DNA of 64,000 nucleotides from JACRCT01 sp049841135. Its GTDB lineage: Bacteria > Myxococcota > Myxococcia > Myxococcales > UBA5297. Shown here in pieces: positions 42,936 to 52,561 of this stretch. The position numbers and the translations under genes were made by a program. Position 1 is the first letter of the stretch. The number at the start of each line of letters is the position of its first letter. The notes under the pieces are model-generated. The model did no database searches, was not told the origin of the DNA, and saw nothing but the letters and a program-made list of their open reading frames with translations. The stretch lies in contig JASGHK010000005.1 in assembly GCA_049841135.1 (NCBI GenBank), positions 558,001-622,000 on the forward strand, in the 5' to 3' direction.

Positions 42936-44357
42936 TCAATAGCAGCGTTGATACAGGGTGTCGCAGACCGAACCGGGGCAGGTCTGGCAGTCCGACTGGG
43001 TGGTGCAAGGCAAGATCCCTGGCTGGCACCGCGGAAAGCAGGCCTTCACAGTCGGCGTTCCGGAGCGAGCAACGAAACAGCCGTACCCCTCCGACACGCG
43101 GCAGTCCTCGTCAATTGCGCAGCCGTCATAGCACCAGCCGTAGGGGTCAGCGGGGCCGTTGCGATCGCAAACAGCATCGCCGGGGCACCTGTCCTCGATC
43201 GGGTCGCACGCCGACCCGCAGTAGCCGCCGAGGTACTCCTCGTCGGTCCCGCAGAGGTTGCCCGCGCATTCCTCGTTGCGCTCGCAGGGCGAGCCGACGG
43301 GCAGGCCCGTGGGTTCCCCGGTCGTGCAATGGCCCAGCGACAGATTGCAGCGGCCGCCGATGCACTGCTCGTCCCGGCTGCACATGGGCACACAGACGAC
43401 GGCGCTGGCGCTCTCGAGAGAGAAGCCGGGATCCCAGTAGGGAGGACGGGTCGTGTAGTAGTAGGGCACGCCCGTGCAGGTGTAGCCAGATCGGCAGTCG
43501 CTCCGGGTCTGGCAAGGCGGGAAGCAGAAGAGCCCGCTGGAACCGAGCACGACGTCGTCGTACTGACAGAAACCTCCGTGGTGGCAGGCGTTGCCCTGGA
43601 CCGTACACGGCTCGGAGCAGCTGTTGCTCGGAAGCCCCGTCTTCTCCTCGGTGAGGCAGATGCCGCCGAGACACTGCCCGTCGTCGAGGCAGGCCCTGCC
43701 ATTGGCGAGTTGGCTGCAGCCAGGGCTTCCTACGCAGTCGGGATCGGCGCAGTCGACCGCAGCGTCGTCGTCGTTGTCCGAGTTGTCGCCGCAGTCGGCC
43801 TCATAGCAGCGGCCGGCAGCGCAGGTGCCGCCGGCGCGACAGGTGCCGCAATCCAGCATCGTGCCGCAACGGTCGTTGGCGGGCCCACAGCCGAGGGCCA
43901 GCTCGACGCAGGTCACGGCCTCGCAGCCCGCGTCGGGGCCTGCGCACTCCGGGCCGCAGCGCAGCGTGGCGCCGCACCCGTCCTCGAGCAGGCCACACGT
44001 CACCGCCTCCGCCTGGCACGTGGTGGGCTGGCAGCCGGCGTCCGGCCCCGGGCAATCGGGACCGCACCGCAGCCAGGTCGAACAGCCATCCCAGAGCTCG
44101 CCGCACTGCAGCCCGACAGCAGCGCAGCCCGTGGGGAGACAAGGGCAAGGGCAGTCCAGCGTTCCACCGCAGCCGTCCTCTCCGCGCCCGCACTGGCCCG
44201 GGAGATCCGCACAGGTTCGCCGGCCGCAGGCGGCATCGGCACGGGCCGGCATCGCCGCGTCGGCCCCGGCAGGCACCTCGATCGGAACGCCGCTCCCGGT
44301 GCACTCGCACGTGCAGAGGGTCAAGCAGAGACAAACGCCAAGTGGCCAACCCCTCAT
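42936..44357 (-). CDS. Cys-rich secreted lipoprotein-like protein
   Basis: The 473-residue protein begins with a hydrophobic leader containing cysteines (LGVCLCLTLCTCECTGSG), probably a lipoprotein signal. About 60 cysteines follow. An N-terminal set of repeats reads CGxxxDGCGxTLxCGPxCxGPDAGC (about 45-185). Then comes DCGDNSDNDDDAAVDCADPDC, a calcium-binding-like acidic patch, then EGF/disintegrin-like Cys modules to the end (CSEPCTVQGNACHHGGFCQY, CERNEECAGNLCG). Such proteins are typical of myxobacterial surfaces. It stands alone on the minus strand between convergent and divergent genes. Confidence 0.75.
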   Translation of the reverse strand: MRGWPLGVCLCLTLCTCECTGSGVPIEVPAGADAAMPARADAACGRRTCADLPGQCGRGEDGCGGTLDCPCPCLPTGCAAVGLQCGELWDGCSTWLRCGPDCPGPDAGCQPTTCQAEAVTCGLLEDGCGATLRCGPECAGPDAGCEAVTCVELALGCGPANDRCGTMLDCGTCRAGGTCAAGRCYEADCGDNSDNDDDAAVDCADPDCVGSPGCSQLANGRACLDDGQCLGGICLTEEKTGLPSNSCSEPCTVQGNACHHGGFCQYDDVVLGSSGLFCFPPCQTRSDCRSGYTCTGVPYYYTTRPPYWDPGFSLESASAVVCVPMCSRDEQCIGGRCNLSLGHCTTGEPTGLPVGSPCERNEECAGNLCGTDEEYLGGYCGSACDPIEDRCPGDAVCDRNGPADPYGWCYDGCAIDEDCRVSEGYGCFVARSGTPTVKACFPRCQPGILPCTTQSDCQTCPGSVCDTLYQRCY

Positions 44358-44625
44358 TCGCCCTCCCGAACCGCTCCTCGCTCGCCTGCGCAGTGTACGC
44401 CTCGGCGCCCCGGCGGGAACGACCAGCGCCAGCCCGACGTTGCTCCGCGAACCAGCTCAGAGGCTTGGAGCACGCTGGGGTCGGGCCGGACGCGACTTGC
44501 TTGCGGTGAGCTCGACAGCGGCGGAGGTCCGGCTCCCGCCGAGCGAGGATCTGAAGGAGCGACCCGCTCCCGCCAGAAGTGTCGGACCCACTCGCTAGAG
44601 TGCTCTCACACTCGCGGAGGGGACC

Positions 44626-45744
44626 ATGACCAAGCAAACGAAGCAGCAGAACCTCGTCATCCGTCCGGCGTACGCGCAGGTTCTGGACGACGTATCGCAA
44701 GTCGTGGAGTCGGGTCGCAAGGCCTCGGTTCGAGCCGTCAACGCGGTGATGACCGCGAGCTACTGGCTCATTGGCCAGCGAATCGTGGAGGAAGAGCAGG
44801 GAGGCGCGATCCGCGCGGGCTACGGCGAGGAGCTGATCACGAAGCTCTCCCAAGACCTCACGGCTCGGTTCGGGCGTGGCTTCTCGGAAAGGAACCTCGA
44901 GCTCTTCCGAAGGTTCTTCATCGAATGGCCCGCAAACGCAGATTCAGCCGTAAAGTCCAGTGGTTCCAAGATTCCGCAACCACTGGTTGCGGAATTGGAG
45001 GACCTGGAAGGCATCGGGGCTCGTTTCCAATTGCCGTGGAAGCACTACGTCATCCTCATGACCGTCAAGGCCAAGATCGCCCGCGACTTTTATGAAGCCG
45101 AGGCGCTGCGCGGCGGCTGGACCTCCCGCCAGCTCTACCGGCAAATCGGCACGCAGTACTTCGAGCGGACGCTTCGCGCCAAGGACAAGGTCGCCGCCTT
45201 GCGCAAGGGCTCGAGCCCGAAACCTGAAGACGTGATGACCCCGGAAGAAGAGCTGCGCGACCCGTACGTGCTCGAATTCCTCGAGCTCAAGGACGAGTAC
45301 TCGGAGAGCGAGCTCGAAGCCGCGCTCGTCCAGCACCTGGAGGACTTTCTCCTCGAGCTGGGCGGCGAGTTCACCTTCGTCGGGCGCCAGCGTCGGCTGC
45401 GCATCGGCGAGTCCTGGTACCACGTCGATCTCGTCCTCTTCCATCGGCGGCTGCGCTGCCTGTTCCTGGCGGACCTGAAGCTCGACCCCTTGGAGGCTGC
45501 GCACGTCGGCCCGATGCACATGTACCTGAACTACGCTCGCCAGCACTGGGCGTTGCCCGGAGAGAACCCGCCCGTCGGGCTGCTGCTGACGGCCAAGCAC
45601 CGGGGGGCGGTGGCGAAGTATGCGCTCCAAGGGCTGCCCAACCTGATCCTCTCCGGCGAGTACAACCTGCCCTCCGAGGAGCGGCTGGTGGCCGAGCTGG
45701 AGAAAGCACGACGGGCGTTCGAGGACCGTCGCCGGAAGCGCTAG
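44626..45744 (+). CDS. YhcG-type PD-(D/E)XK nuclease (DUF1016)
   Basis: The 372-residue protein has the DUF1016 N-terminal helical domain (ASYWLIGQRIVEEEQGG, GRGFSERNLELFRRF) and a C-terminal PD-(D/E)XK fold (about 225-345). There, FTFVGRQRRLRIGESWYHVD and LFLADLKLD supply the D...(D)xK pattern, with Asp where Glu is usual. Family members are linked to mobile DNA, restriction clusters and recombination-related cleavage. No methylase or phage gene is adjacent, so this is a solitary copy. ATG 44626 follows GGAGGGGACC. Confidence 0.88.
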   Translation: MTKQTKQQNLVIRPAYAQVLDDVSQVVESGRKASVRAVNAVMTASYWLIGQRIVEEEQGGAIRAGYGEELITKLSQDLTARFGRGFSERNLELFRRFFIEWPANADSAVKSSGSKIPQPLVAELEDLEGIGARFQLPWKHYVILMTVKAKIARDFYEAEALRGGWTSRQLYRQIGTQYFERTLRAKDKVAALRKGSSPKPEDVMTPEEELRDPYVLEFLELKDEYSESELEAALVQHLEDFLLELGGEFTFVGRQRRLRIGESWYHVDLVLFHRRLRCLFLADLKLDPLEAAHVGPMHMYLNYARQHWALPGENPPVGLLLTAKHRGAVAKYALQGLPNLILSGEYNLPSEERLVAELEKARRAFEDRRRKR

Positions 45745-45855
45745 CGCTCGGCCGCGGGCAGCGTCGGGAAGCGATGCTCGGGGCGACGTTGGGAGCAGGC
45801 TGCTCTTGGCGCATCCCTTCGACGTCGCCGACATCCAACTCCGGGAGGTTCTCGC

Positions 45856-46416
45856 ATGCGTCCGTTGGCCGTGTCCGCTGCCTCATTCGCCCTGTTCGCC
45901 TCGGGCTGCTTTCTGGCATCGGTGACGCCAGCGAAGCCCGTTTCGGGCTCAATCCACGACTTCACCGTGAAGACGATTGGCGGCGGCGAGCGCACGTTGT
46001 CCGAGTACGCCGGAAAGGCGGTGCTCGTGGTGAACGTCGCGAGCAAGTGCGGGTACACCCCGCAGTACGAAGGGCTCGAGGCGCTCTGGAAGGAGTACCA
46101 GCCGAAGGGCCTGGTGGTGCTCGGCTTCCCCTCCAACGACTTCATGGGGCAGGAGCCAGGCACGGAAGAGGAGATCGCGACGTTCTGCCGCGTCAACTAC
46201 GGAGTCACGTTCCCGCTGTTCGCCAAGGGTCCGGTGAAGGGCGACGAGGCCTCGCCGCTCTACCGCTATCTCGCGAGCGCCGCCGGCGAGCCGCGGTGGA
46301 ACTTCTACAAGTACCTCGTGGGCAAGGACGGCAAGGTCGTGAGCGTGTTCTCGAGCGGGGTGAAGCCCGACAGCCCTGAGTTGCGCAAGGCCATCGACGA
46401 GGAGCTGGCGAAGTAG
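45856..46416 (+). CDS. Glutathione peroxidase family lipoprotein
   Basis: The 186-residue protein has a lipobox (FALFASGC, C18), so it is likely anchored in the envelope. The thioredoxin-like domain has the peroxidatic cysteine C65 (VNVASKCGYTPQY), Q99 (FPSNDFMGQEPG) and W148-N149 (PRWNFYKYLV), with C111 as a possible partner. The protein should reduce hydrogen or lipid peroxides, probably with thioredoxin-like donors as in other Cys-type bacterial enzymes. It stands alone; a perfect palindrome begins 7 bp after its stop. Confidence 0.93.
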   Translation: MRPLAVSAASFALFASGCFLASVTPAKPVSGSIHDFTVKTIGGGERTLSEYAGKAVLVVNVASKCGYTPQYEGLEALWKEYQPKGLVVLGFPSNDFMGQEPGTEEEIATFCRVNYGVTFPLFAKGPVKGDEASPLYRYLASAAGEPRWNFYKYLVGKDGKVVSVFSSGVKPDSPELRKAIDEELAK

Positions 46417-46422
46417 GTCCGG

Positions 46423-46446
46423 GAAGTTTTCGACGTCGAAAACTTC
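46423..46446. repeat. Perfect 24-bp palindrome, left
   Basis: The half GAAGTTTTCGAC is followed directly by its complement GTCGAAAACTTC. It starts 7 bp after the glutathione peroxidase stop. It has no loop and no T tract, which argues for protein binding or a terminal repeat rather than termination. Confidence 0.85.
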
Positions 46447-46791
46447 ACCTACATGGGCCCCTATCCCCGTGGACGAGACGGTCCTGAAGCGACTGGATTT
46501 GCTTGTCAATTCAGCATGTTACGAACCACTCAGGAAGGCCCCTGTGGGCTCCTGGGCAGCTCGCCTTGGGCCTTTGAGGAACCGAGTCCCATTGAAGCAG
46601 GGCTGGCGCCCCCACCCCTGCTTGCTGAGCCAGCCTGGAGCCCTGGCGGGCATTCTGACCAATTCGACCCCGCTGGAGCGCCGGTACCGGCCGAAGGACG
46701 GACCCCGTCCGCGTCTAAGTACCCGAAATCACGATCTCCGCAATAAACAATAGTAATTTCCACCAGTTATGAATCAGCGCCCATTCGGGGC

Positions 46792-46815
46792 GAAGTTTCT
46801 ATCGATAGAAACTTC
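46792..46815. repeat. Perfect 24-bp palindrome, right
   Basis: The half GAAGTTTCTATC is followed by GATAGAAACTTC. It shares the outer seven bases GAAGTTT/AAACTTC with the left palindrome 369 bp away and has the same total length. Confidence 0.85.
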
Positions 46816-46897
46816 TGGCCGCCGCCTCCTGGCCCCCGGGCAGACGCAACCGGCGAGTCCCAACCACAGATAAGCCTTGGGATTGCCACAAGCCGCG

Positions 46898-48120
46898 ATG
46901 CCTCGGAGCTGCTCCGTGACCGTGCGCAAGTCTTCAGCCCGACCGCCCCTCGCGCCGCAGGTCGAGCGCCGCGGCGACGATCGCCGAGTCGAGAGCGGAG
47001 CCGTGCCCGATGGCATGGAGCGCCGCAAAGCCGAACGATGCGCGCAGTACTACCAGGACGGCTTCGACCCGCCGGCGAAGGCCCCGATGGAGCTGACCTT
47101 CACGCCCGCGATTCCTTCCGAGGCCGGCGGCGGCGCGACTCCAGACGAAGGCACCGAGCTCTTTGGCAACGACTCGGGCACGGCGGTCGAGAACACCGAG
47201 TCTCCTGTCACCGAGAGCGATGAAGTCGTCCGTGCGCTGGTGCAGAGCACCTATCGGCGGCTGCTGCGCCGCGAGCCGGATCCGGGTGGCCTCGCCTACT
47301 GGAACGGCCTCGCCCAGAACATGGCCCGCCAGGGCACGAGCCTCGACGAGATCGCCGGCTGGCTGATGCTGCGCCTCGAGGCGGGCCCCGAGTTCCAGGC
47401 GCTGGCGCTCGTCGACCAGGCCTTCCAGGACGTCCTCGGCCAAAGCGTGGATGGCACTCGCGGCACCTGGCACGACCAGGCGGTCACGAAGCTGCGCGAC
47501 GAGGGCCAGAGCGCCGAAGAGGTGGACGCCTGGCTGCGCTCGAGCCTGCGCGCGAGCGACGGGCCCGAGACCCGCGCCACCGGAGAGACCTGCACCATCA
47601 CCGTGGAGCAGCTGCTCAAGATCACTCCGGACCTCGCGCCCGACCGCGCCGCGGAGCTCTTCCGCACTTGAGCCAAGCCATGGCCGAGGGCGGCGTCGAC
47701 ACCCCCTCGCGGCAGGCCGCCTTCCTGGCTCAGCTCGCCCACGAGAGCGTCGGCCTGACCGCCTTCGAGGAGCTCGCCACCGGCGACGAGTACGAGGGCC
47801 GCACCGACCTGGGCAACACCGAGCCCGGCGACGGCGTGCGCTTCAAGGGACGCGGGCCCATCCAGCTCACCGGCCGGAACAACTACCGCGCCGCCGGCCT
47901 GGCACTGGGCCTCGACCTCGAGACTGAACCTGCTCGCGCGGCCGATCCCGACGTCGGCTTCCGCGTCGCGGTCTGGTACTGGAACAGCCGCGGGCTCAAC
48001 GCGCTGTCCGACGCCGGGAACTTCGACGGCATCACCTACGCAGTGAACGGCGGCTTCACCGGCAAGGCCTCGCGCGACCAGTACTGGGCCCGCGCCAAGG
48101 ACGCGCTCGGAGTGGGCTGA
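46898..48120 (+). CDS. DUF4214 - GH19 chitinase/endolysin-like protein, one frameshift
   Basis: A DUF4214 domain (about 110-225; VQSTYRRLLRREPDPGGLAY, VDQAFQDVLGQSVDG) is followed by a GH19 domain that starts ITVEQLLKITPDLAPDRAAE LF. The frame then stops at 47671. In the next frame the domain goes on at once: LSQAMAEGGVDTPSRQAAFL, AHES with the catalytic Glu, YEGRTDLGNTEPGDGVRFKG, GPIQLTGRNNYRAAG and WNSRGLNALSD. Adding one base in CGCAC near 47664 (CGCCAC) gives a full protein of about 407 residues. GH19 enzymes cut chitin or act as peptidoglycan hydrolases; this type is common in phage-like endolysins. The start is uncertain: ATG 46898 or a later one, with no clear ribosome site. Confidence 0.75.
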
Positions 48121-48449
48121 CCAGAGGGCGCGGCCAGCGTCGGATGATCCGCGACGCGCCGATGGAGTCGGCCGTCGCGCGGGCAGGCCCCGCGTGCCGT
48201 TCGCTGCAGGAACTCGCGACGCTCAGACCGCGGGCCTTCTCGGTCGAAGCCGCTGACGCTCGTCGCGAACAGGGCTCCGCCTCCTGCCCCACACCGCCAG
48301 CGACGGGCCCCGCGGGCGCTACAGCTCCACCCGCGTTCCTGTCTTCCCAAGCCCGGCGGTGGTATGAGCCCCGTTCACGGACCGAGCTTTGACCAATCGC
48401 TGACCCCGCGGGGTGGTCCCCGGGTCGCGGGTTCGCCAAGGGAGATGAC
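48121..48449. other. Intergenic region before the Cys-rich repeat gene
   Basis: No gene is supported in these 329 bp. A 12-bp palindrome ACCCCGCGGGGT lies at 48403-48414, about 35 bp before the start codon, next to TTTGACC; together they could be an operator or promoter. The ribosome site AAGGGAG precedes ATG 48450. Confidence 0.4.
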
Positions 48450-51400
48450 ATGAGAAGGTTGCTGGCAGTGCTCCTGGTGGGTTTGGGAGCGGTGAGCTGT
48501 AACAACGAAGAGCCCGTTCGTCCGGACGCCTGTACCGCCGAGACGACCTCCCAGTTCTGCTCGAGAATGGCCGCGGCGGGGAAGGTCTGCGGCTCCATCA
48601 CGGGCAAGGACATCTGCACCCAGGCCTCCAAGACCGTAGCCTGCGGCAGCACCGCCTGCACCGGCGCCACCACGTGCGACGCCTCGACCAACACCTGCGT
48701 CGCGACCTGCACGGCGGAGACCGACGCCGAGTTCTGCACGCGGCTGGCGGGCCAGGGCAAGGTCTGCGGGTCGATCACCGCGGCAGACAACTGCGGCGAC
48801 TCCAAGACCGTGAACTGCGGGACCGCCGCCTGCACCGGCGCCACGCCCTCCTGCGACGCAGCGACCAACACCTGCGCCGCGACCTGCACGGCGGAGACCG
48901 ACGCGCAGTTCTGCACGCGGCTGGCCGGCCTGGGCAAGGTCTGCGGGTCGATCACCGCGGCCAACAACTGCGGCGCCCCCAAGACCGTCGACTGCGGTTC
49001 CGCGGCCTGCACCGGCGCCACGCCCGCCTGCGACAGCGCGACCAACACCTGCGTCGCGACCTGCACGGCGGAGACCGACGCGCAGTTCTGCACGCGGCTG
49101 GCCGGCCAGGGCAAGGTCTGCGGGTCGATCACCGCTTCCAACAACTGCGGCGCCTCCAAGACCATCGACTGCGGCACCACCGCCTGCACCGGCGCCACGC
49201 CCGCCTGCGACAGCGTGACCAACACCTGCGTCGCGAGCTGCACGGCGGAGACCGACGCTCAGTTCTGCACGCGGCTCGCCAGCCAGGGCAAGGTCTGCGG
49301 GTCGATCACCGCGGCCAACAACTGCGGCGCCTCCAAGACCGTGGATTGCGGAACCACCGCCTGCACCGGCGCCACGCCCGCCTGCGACAGCGCGACCAAC
49401 ACCTGCGTCGCGACCTGCGCGGCGGAGACCGACGCTCAGTTCTGCACGCGGCTCGCCAGCCAGGGCAAGGTCTGCGGGTCGATCACCGCGGCCAACAACT
49501 GCGGCGCCTCCAAGACCGTCGACTGCGGAACCACCGCCTGCACTGGCGCCACGCCCGCCTGCGACAGCGTGACCAACACCTGCGTCGCGACCTGCACGGC
49601 GGAGACTGACGCGCAGTTCTGCACGCGGCTGGCCGGCCTGGGCAAGGTCTGCGGGTCGATCACCGCGGCCAACAACTGCGGCACCTCCAAGACCGTGAAT
49701 TGCGGCACCACCGCCTGCACCGGCGCCACCTCGTGCGACACCGCGACCAACACCTGCGTCGCGACCTGCACGGCGGAGACCGACGCGCAGTTCTGTACGC
49801 GGCTGGCCGGCCTGGGCAAGGTCTGCGGGTCGATCACCGCGGCCAACAACTGCGGCACCTCCAAGACCATCGACTGCGGGACCACCGCCTGCACCGGCGC
49901 CACCCCCTCCTGCGACAGCGCGACCAACACCTGCGTCGCGACCTGCACGGCGGAGACCGACGCGCAGTTCTGCACGCGGCTGGCGGGCCAGGGCAAGGTC
50001 TGCGGGTCGATCACCGCGGCCAACAACTGCGGCACCTCCAAGACCGTGAATTGCGGCACCACGGCCTGCACCGGGAACACGACCTGCCAGTCCGACAACA
50101 CCTGCCAGTGCGTGCGCGAGTCCGACGCCGCCTTCTGCGTCGCCCAGCACGCCGCGGGCAAGATGTGCGGCTCGATCACCGCCAACGACCAGTGCGGCGT
50201 CCAGCAGACCGTGGACTGCGGCACGGCGCTGTGCCTGGCCGGAGAGAGCTGCGACTCCGCCAACCACTGCGTCGCACCGTGCACCGTCGAGAGCGACGCC
50301 GAGTTCTGCGTGCGCCTGGCGGGGCTGGGGAAGAACTGCGGCGTCATCACCGCCGCCAACAACTGCAGCACCGGCAACAAGACCGTGGACTGCGGCGTCG
50401 CCTCCTGCGACCCGACGACGCAGACGTGCACGGCCAACGTCTGCACCGACAAGTGCGCGTCCGGCCTGGCCTTCTGCGTCGATGGCTGCTGCGCCGCGGG
50501 CGAGTCCTGCATCAGCAGCATCTGCATCGGCGGTCAGACCTCACCCTGCCAGGTCGCCTCGAGCTTCGGCCGCCTATCGGTCTCCTCCCCGGTGGAGCCG
50601 ATCAACGGCGGGATCGCGGTCACGGCCGCCCTGCCGGCGACCGACACCACGACGGACCTGATCTCCCTCGAGCTCTACCCCGGCTTCGGGGCGCTCTCGG
50701 GCGGGCTGGCCCCGGGCACCTACGTCATCGCCGGCGCCGACACCGACTACTTCACTTGCGGCGTGTGCGCGATGATCTACGGCGACGTCACCACCAGCTC
50801 CATCGGCTCGCGGTACATGGCGACCAGCGGCACGGTGGAGATCACCTCGGTCGAAGGGACGCTGCAGGCCAAGCTCACCAATGCGACCTTCCAGCACGTG
50901 ACGCTCACGTCCACGACCCAGACGCCCGCCGCGGACGGGTGCACCTCGAAGGTGGCCGAGGCCACTTTCGCCGGCACGAACGTCCCTGTCCCCTGCGATC
51001 CGCTGGCGCCGACCGCCTGCACGGGCACGGAAGGCTGCTACTACTTCGGCTTCGACTTCCGCTGCCTGCCGGCGGGCCACACCCCTGTCGGCTCGGCCTG
51101 CACGCAGATGGGAGAGTGCGTCGCCGGAGCCGAGTGCCTGAGCGGGACCTGCCTCCAGCTCTGCTCGGTCACGGCCTCGCCCAGCACCTGCCAGGCCCCC
51201 TTCACCTGCGTCGACGTCAGCGGCGGACAGGGCCTCGGGGCCTGCAAGAACGTTCCGCCCAACAACCTGTGCGCCAACGCGACCGCGCTCACCTTCACCA
51301 ACGACACGGTGACGGTGACCGGCACCACCGCGGGAGCCCAGAACAGCTACACCGCCACCTGCGGCACGGCCAACGGCGCTGACGTGACCTACTCGTTCAC

Positions 51401-52541
51401 CATCCCGGCCGGTTCCAACCGCCAGGTGACGGCCACCGTCACCCCGACCTCGGCTGGATATGTCCCGGCGGTCTCCATCCAGACCGTCTGCGGCTCGACC
51501 GTCGCAGCGGAGAACAAGGCGTGCAAGGTGGCTTCTTCGAGTTCACCAGTGTCCGCCGTCGCCGCGTCCCTCGCCCCCGGCACCTACTACGTGGTGGTGG
51601 ACGGTGCAGGCGGCACCGAGGGCCCGTTCTCGCTCACGCTCAGCGCGATGCCCGTTTCCGTGCCCGACACCTGCGCCGCGGCCCAGGCCATCGACCTCTC
51701 GCCTCTCGCAGCGGCGGGCTACGTGGGCACGCTCCCGCTGGTCTATGGCGACACCACCGCCGCCGCCAACGACTATGGCGGCAGCTGCCGCACGCAGACG
51801 AACTCCGCCCGCGAGCTCGTGTACGCCGTGACCATCCCCGCGGGGACGACGCCCCGCAACCTGAAGGTCACGATGCAGTTCACCAGCAGCGCGAGCTTCC
51901 GGCCCTACGTCTACATCCGCAAGGACAACTGCACCTCGACGGCCGCGGCAGACCAGGTGGCGTGCGCCTATAGCGCCTCGGGCAACCCCTCGGTCGCGGT
52001 GAGCGTCGCCAACGCCGGGCCGGGGACCTACTACGTCTTTACCGACGGCTACTCGTCCACCCACTACGGCCCCTTCGTGATGCAGGTGCAGATGATGGAC
52101 CCGGCATCCTGCCTGGTGCCGGGGAGCTACGGCGCGGTGACCCCCCTCGACGAGTACGCCCAGGGGAGCACGACGAACGGCATGTACGGCGAGTACGCCC
52201 TCGACTCCATGGGGAACGCGCTCGTGCTGGAGTTCTACCCGGGCTCGGGGGTCTTCACGACTGCCGTCGCCCCCGGCACCTACACCCTCTCCGGCGCAGA
52301 GCTCAACTACGCCACGTGCGGCCTGTGCGTGCTGGTCTACGACTGGTTCGGCCGCCCGCACATGGCGACCGGGGGAACGGTGACGTTGTCCTCGCTGGCC
52401 GGAAACCTCACCGGCTCGGTCAGCAACCTCACCTTCGAGCAGGTGACCATCAACGCGACGACGTTCCAGTCGACTCCGGTCGCCGGTGGTTGCCAGACCG
52501 CGGTCGGCTCGATGCTCTTCGACACGCCGATCACGCCGTGA
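48450..52541 (+). CDS. Large Cys-rich repeat lipoprotein with PPC-like C-terminal domains
   Basis: The 1,363-residue protein has a lipobox (LLVGLGAVSC). Residues about 28-660 are eleven repeats of about 59 residues with six cysteines each (CTAETDAQFCTRLAGQGKVC, GSITAANNCG, TVDCGTTACTGATPACD, NTC); repeats 2-9 are almost identical, 1, 10 and 11 diverged. A Cys knot follows (KCASGLAFCVDGCCAAGESC). The rest has two related beta modules (ELYPGFGALSGGLAPGTYVI and EFYPGSGVFTTAVAPGTYTL) flanking two PPC-like sandwiches (APGTYYVVVDG and GPGTYYVFTDG). It is a likely outer surface protein with a long repetitive stalk. A perfect terminator follows 20 bp after the stop. Confidence 0.85.
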   Translation: MRRLLAVLLVGLGAVSCNNEEPVRPDACTAETTSQFCSRMAAAGKVCGSITGKDICTQASKTVACGSTACTGATTCDASTNTCVATCTAETDAEFCTRLAGQGKVCGSITAADNCGDSKTVNCGTAACTGATPSCDAATNTCAATCTAETDAQFCTRLAGLGKVCGSITAANNCGAPKTVDCGSAACTGATPACDSATNTCVATCTAETDAQFCTRLAGQGKVCGSITASNNCGASKTIDCGTTACTGATPACDSVTNTCVASCTAETDAQFCTRLASQGKVCGSITAANNCGASKTVDCGTTACTGATPACDSATNTCVATCAAETDAQFCTRLASQGKVCGSITAANNCGASKTVDCGTTACTGATPACDSVTNTCVATCTAETDAQFCTRLAGLGKVCGSITAANNCGTSKTVNCGTTACTGATSCDTATNTCVATCTAETDAQFCTRLAGLGKVCGSITAANNCGTSKTIDCGTTACTGATPSCDSATNTCVATCTAETDAQFCTRLAGQGKVCGSITAANNCGTSKTVNCGTTACTGNTTCQSDNTCQCVRESDAAFCVAQHAAGKMCGSITANDQCGVQQTVDCGTALCLAGESCDSANHCVAPCTVESDAEFCVRLAGLGKNCGVITAANNCSTGNKTVDCGVASCDPTTQTCTANVCTDKCASGLAFCVDGCCAAGESCISSICIGGQTSPCQVASSFGRLSVSSPVEPINGGIAVTAALPATDTTTDLISLELYPGFGALSGGLAPGTYVIAGADTDYFTCGVCAMIYGDVTTSSIGSRYMATSGTVEITSVEGTLQAKLTNATFQHVTLTSTTQTPAADGCTSKVAEATFAGTNVPVPCDPLAPTACTGTEGCYYFGFDFRCLPAGHTPVGSACTQMGECVAGAECLSGTCLQLCSVTASPSTCQAPFTCVDVSGGQGLGACKNVPPNNLCANATALTFTNDTVTVTGTTAGAQNSYTATCGTANGADVTYSFTIPAGSNRQVTATVTPTSAGYVPAVSIQTVCGSTVAAENKACKVASSSSPVSAVAASLAPGTYYVVVDGAGGTEGPFSLTLSAMPVSVPDTCAAAQAIDLSPLAAAGYVGTLPLVYGDTTAAANDYGGSCRTQTNSARELVYAVTIPAGTTPRNLKVTMQFTSSASFRPYVYIRKDNCTSTAAADQVACAYSASGNPSVAVSVANAGPGTYYVFTDGYSSTHYGPFVMQVQMMDPASCLVPGSYGAVTPLDEYAQGSTTNGMYGEYALDSMGNALVLEFYPGSGVFTTAVAPGTYTLSGAELNYATCGLCVLVYDWFGRPHMATGGTVTLSSLAGNLTGSVSNLTFEQVTINATTFQSTPVAGGCQTAVGSMLFDTPITP
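48711..50100 (+). repeat. 177-bp tandem repeat array, eight near-identical units
   Basis: Units beginning ACGGCGGAGACCGACGC recur at about 48711, 48888, 49065, 49242, 49419, 49596, 49770 and 49947; one unit is 174 bp. High DNA identity between units implies recent duplication or gene conversion. Assemblies may miscount copies. Confidence 0.9.
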
Positions 52542-52561
52542 GGTCCTGAAGTCTCGAAGTG

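Larger units (their letters stand above)
46417..46897. other. Structured spacer bounded by two 24-bp palindromes
   Basis: These 481 bp contain no supported gene and are less GC-rich than their surroundings, especially 46725-46785. The palindromes lie at 46423-46446 and 46792-46815. Between them are further inverted elements (GCCGGTACCGGC near 46680; complementary CCCTGnGGGC/GCCCAG runs). A mobile remnant, a structured RNA or a regulatory region are all possible. Confidence 0.5.

Noticed and set aside
44626..45744. Restriction-modification or defence island around the YhcG-type nuclease
   Set aside because: Neighbours are a Cys-rich lipoprotein and a glutathione peroxidase. No methylase, helicase or toxin gene is nearby.
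46774..47050. Minus-strand coding (HAIGHGSALDSAIVAAALDL) opposite the start of the GH19 gene
   Set aside because: Third-position GC is high, but the stretch is short, has no start and no known domain, and the plus-strand frame leads into DUF4214.
46898..48120. Prophage, suggested by the endolysin-like GH19 domain
   Set aside because: No holin, capsid, tail, integrase or terminase gene lies nearby, and the DUF4214 fusion points to a host surface protein.
48056..50527. Minus-strand repeat proteins opposite the Cys-rich gene
   Set aside because: They are mirror frames of the 177-bp repeat. The plus strand has the lipobox, ribosome site and terminator.
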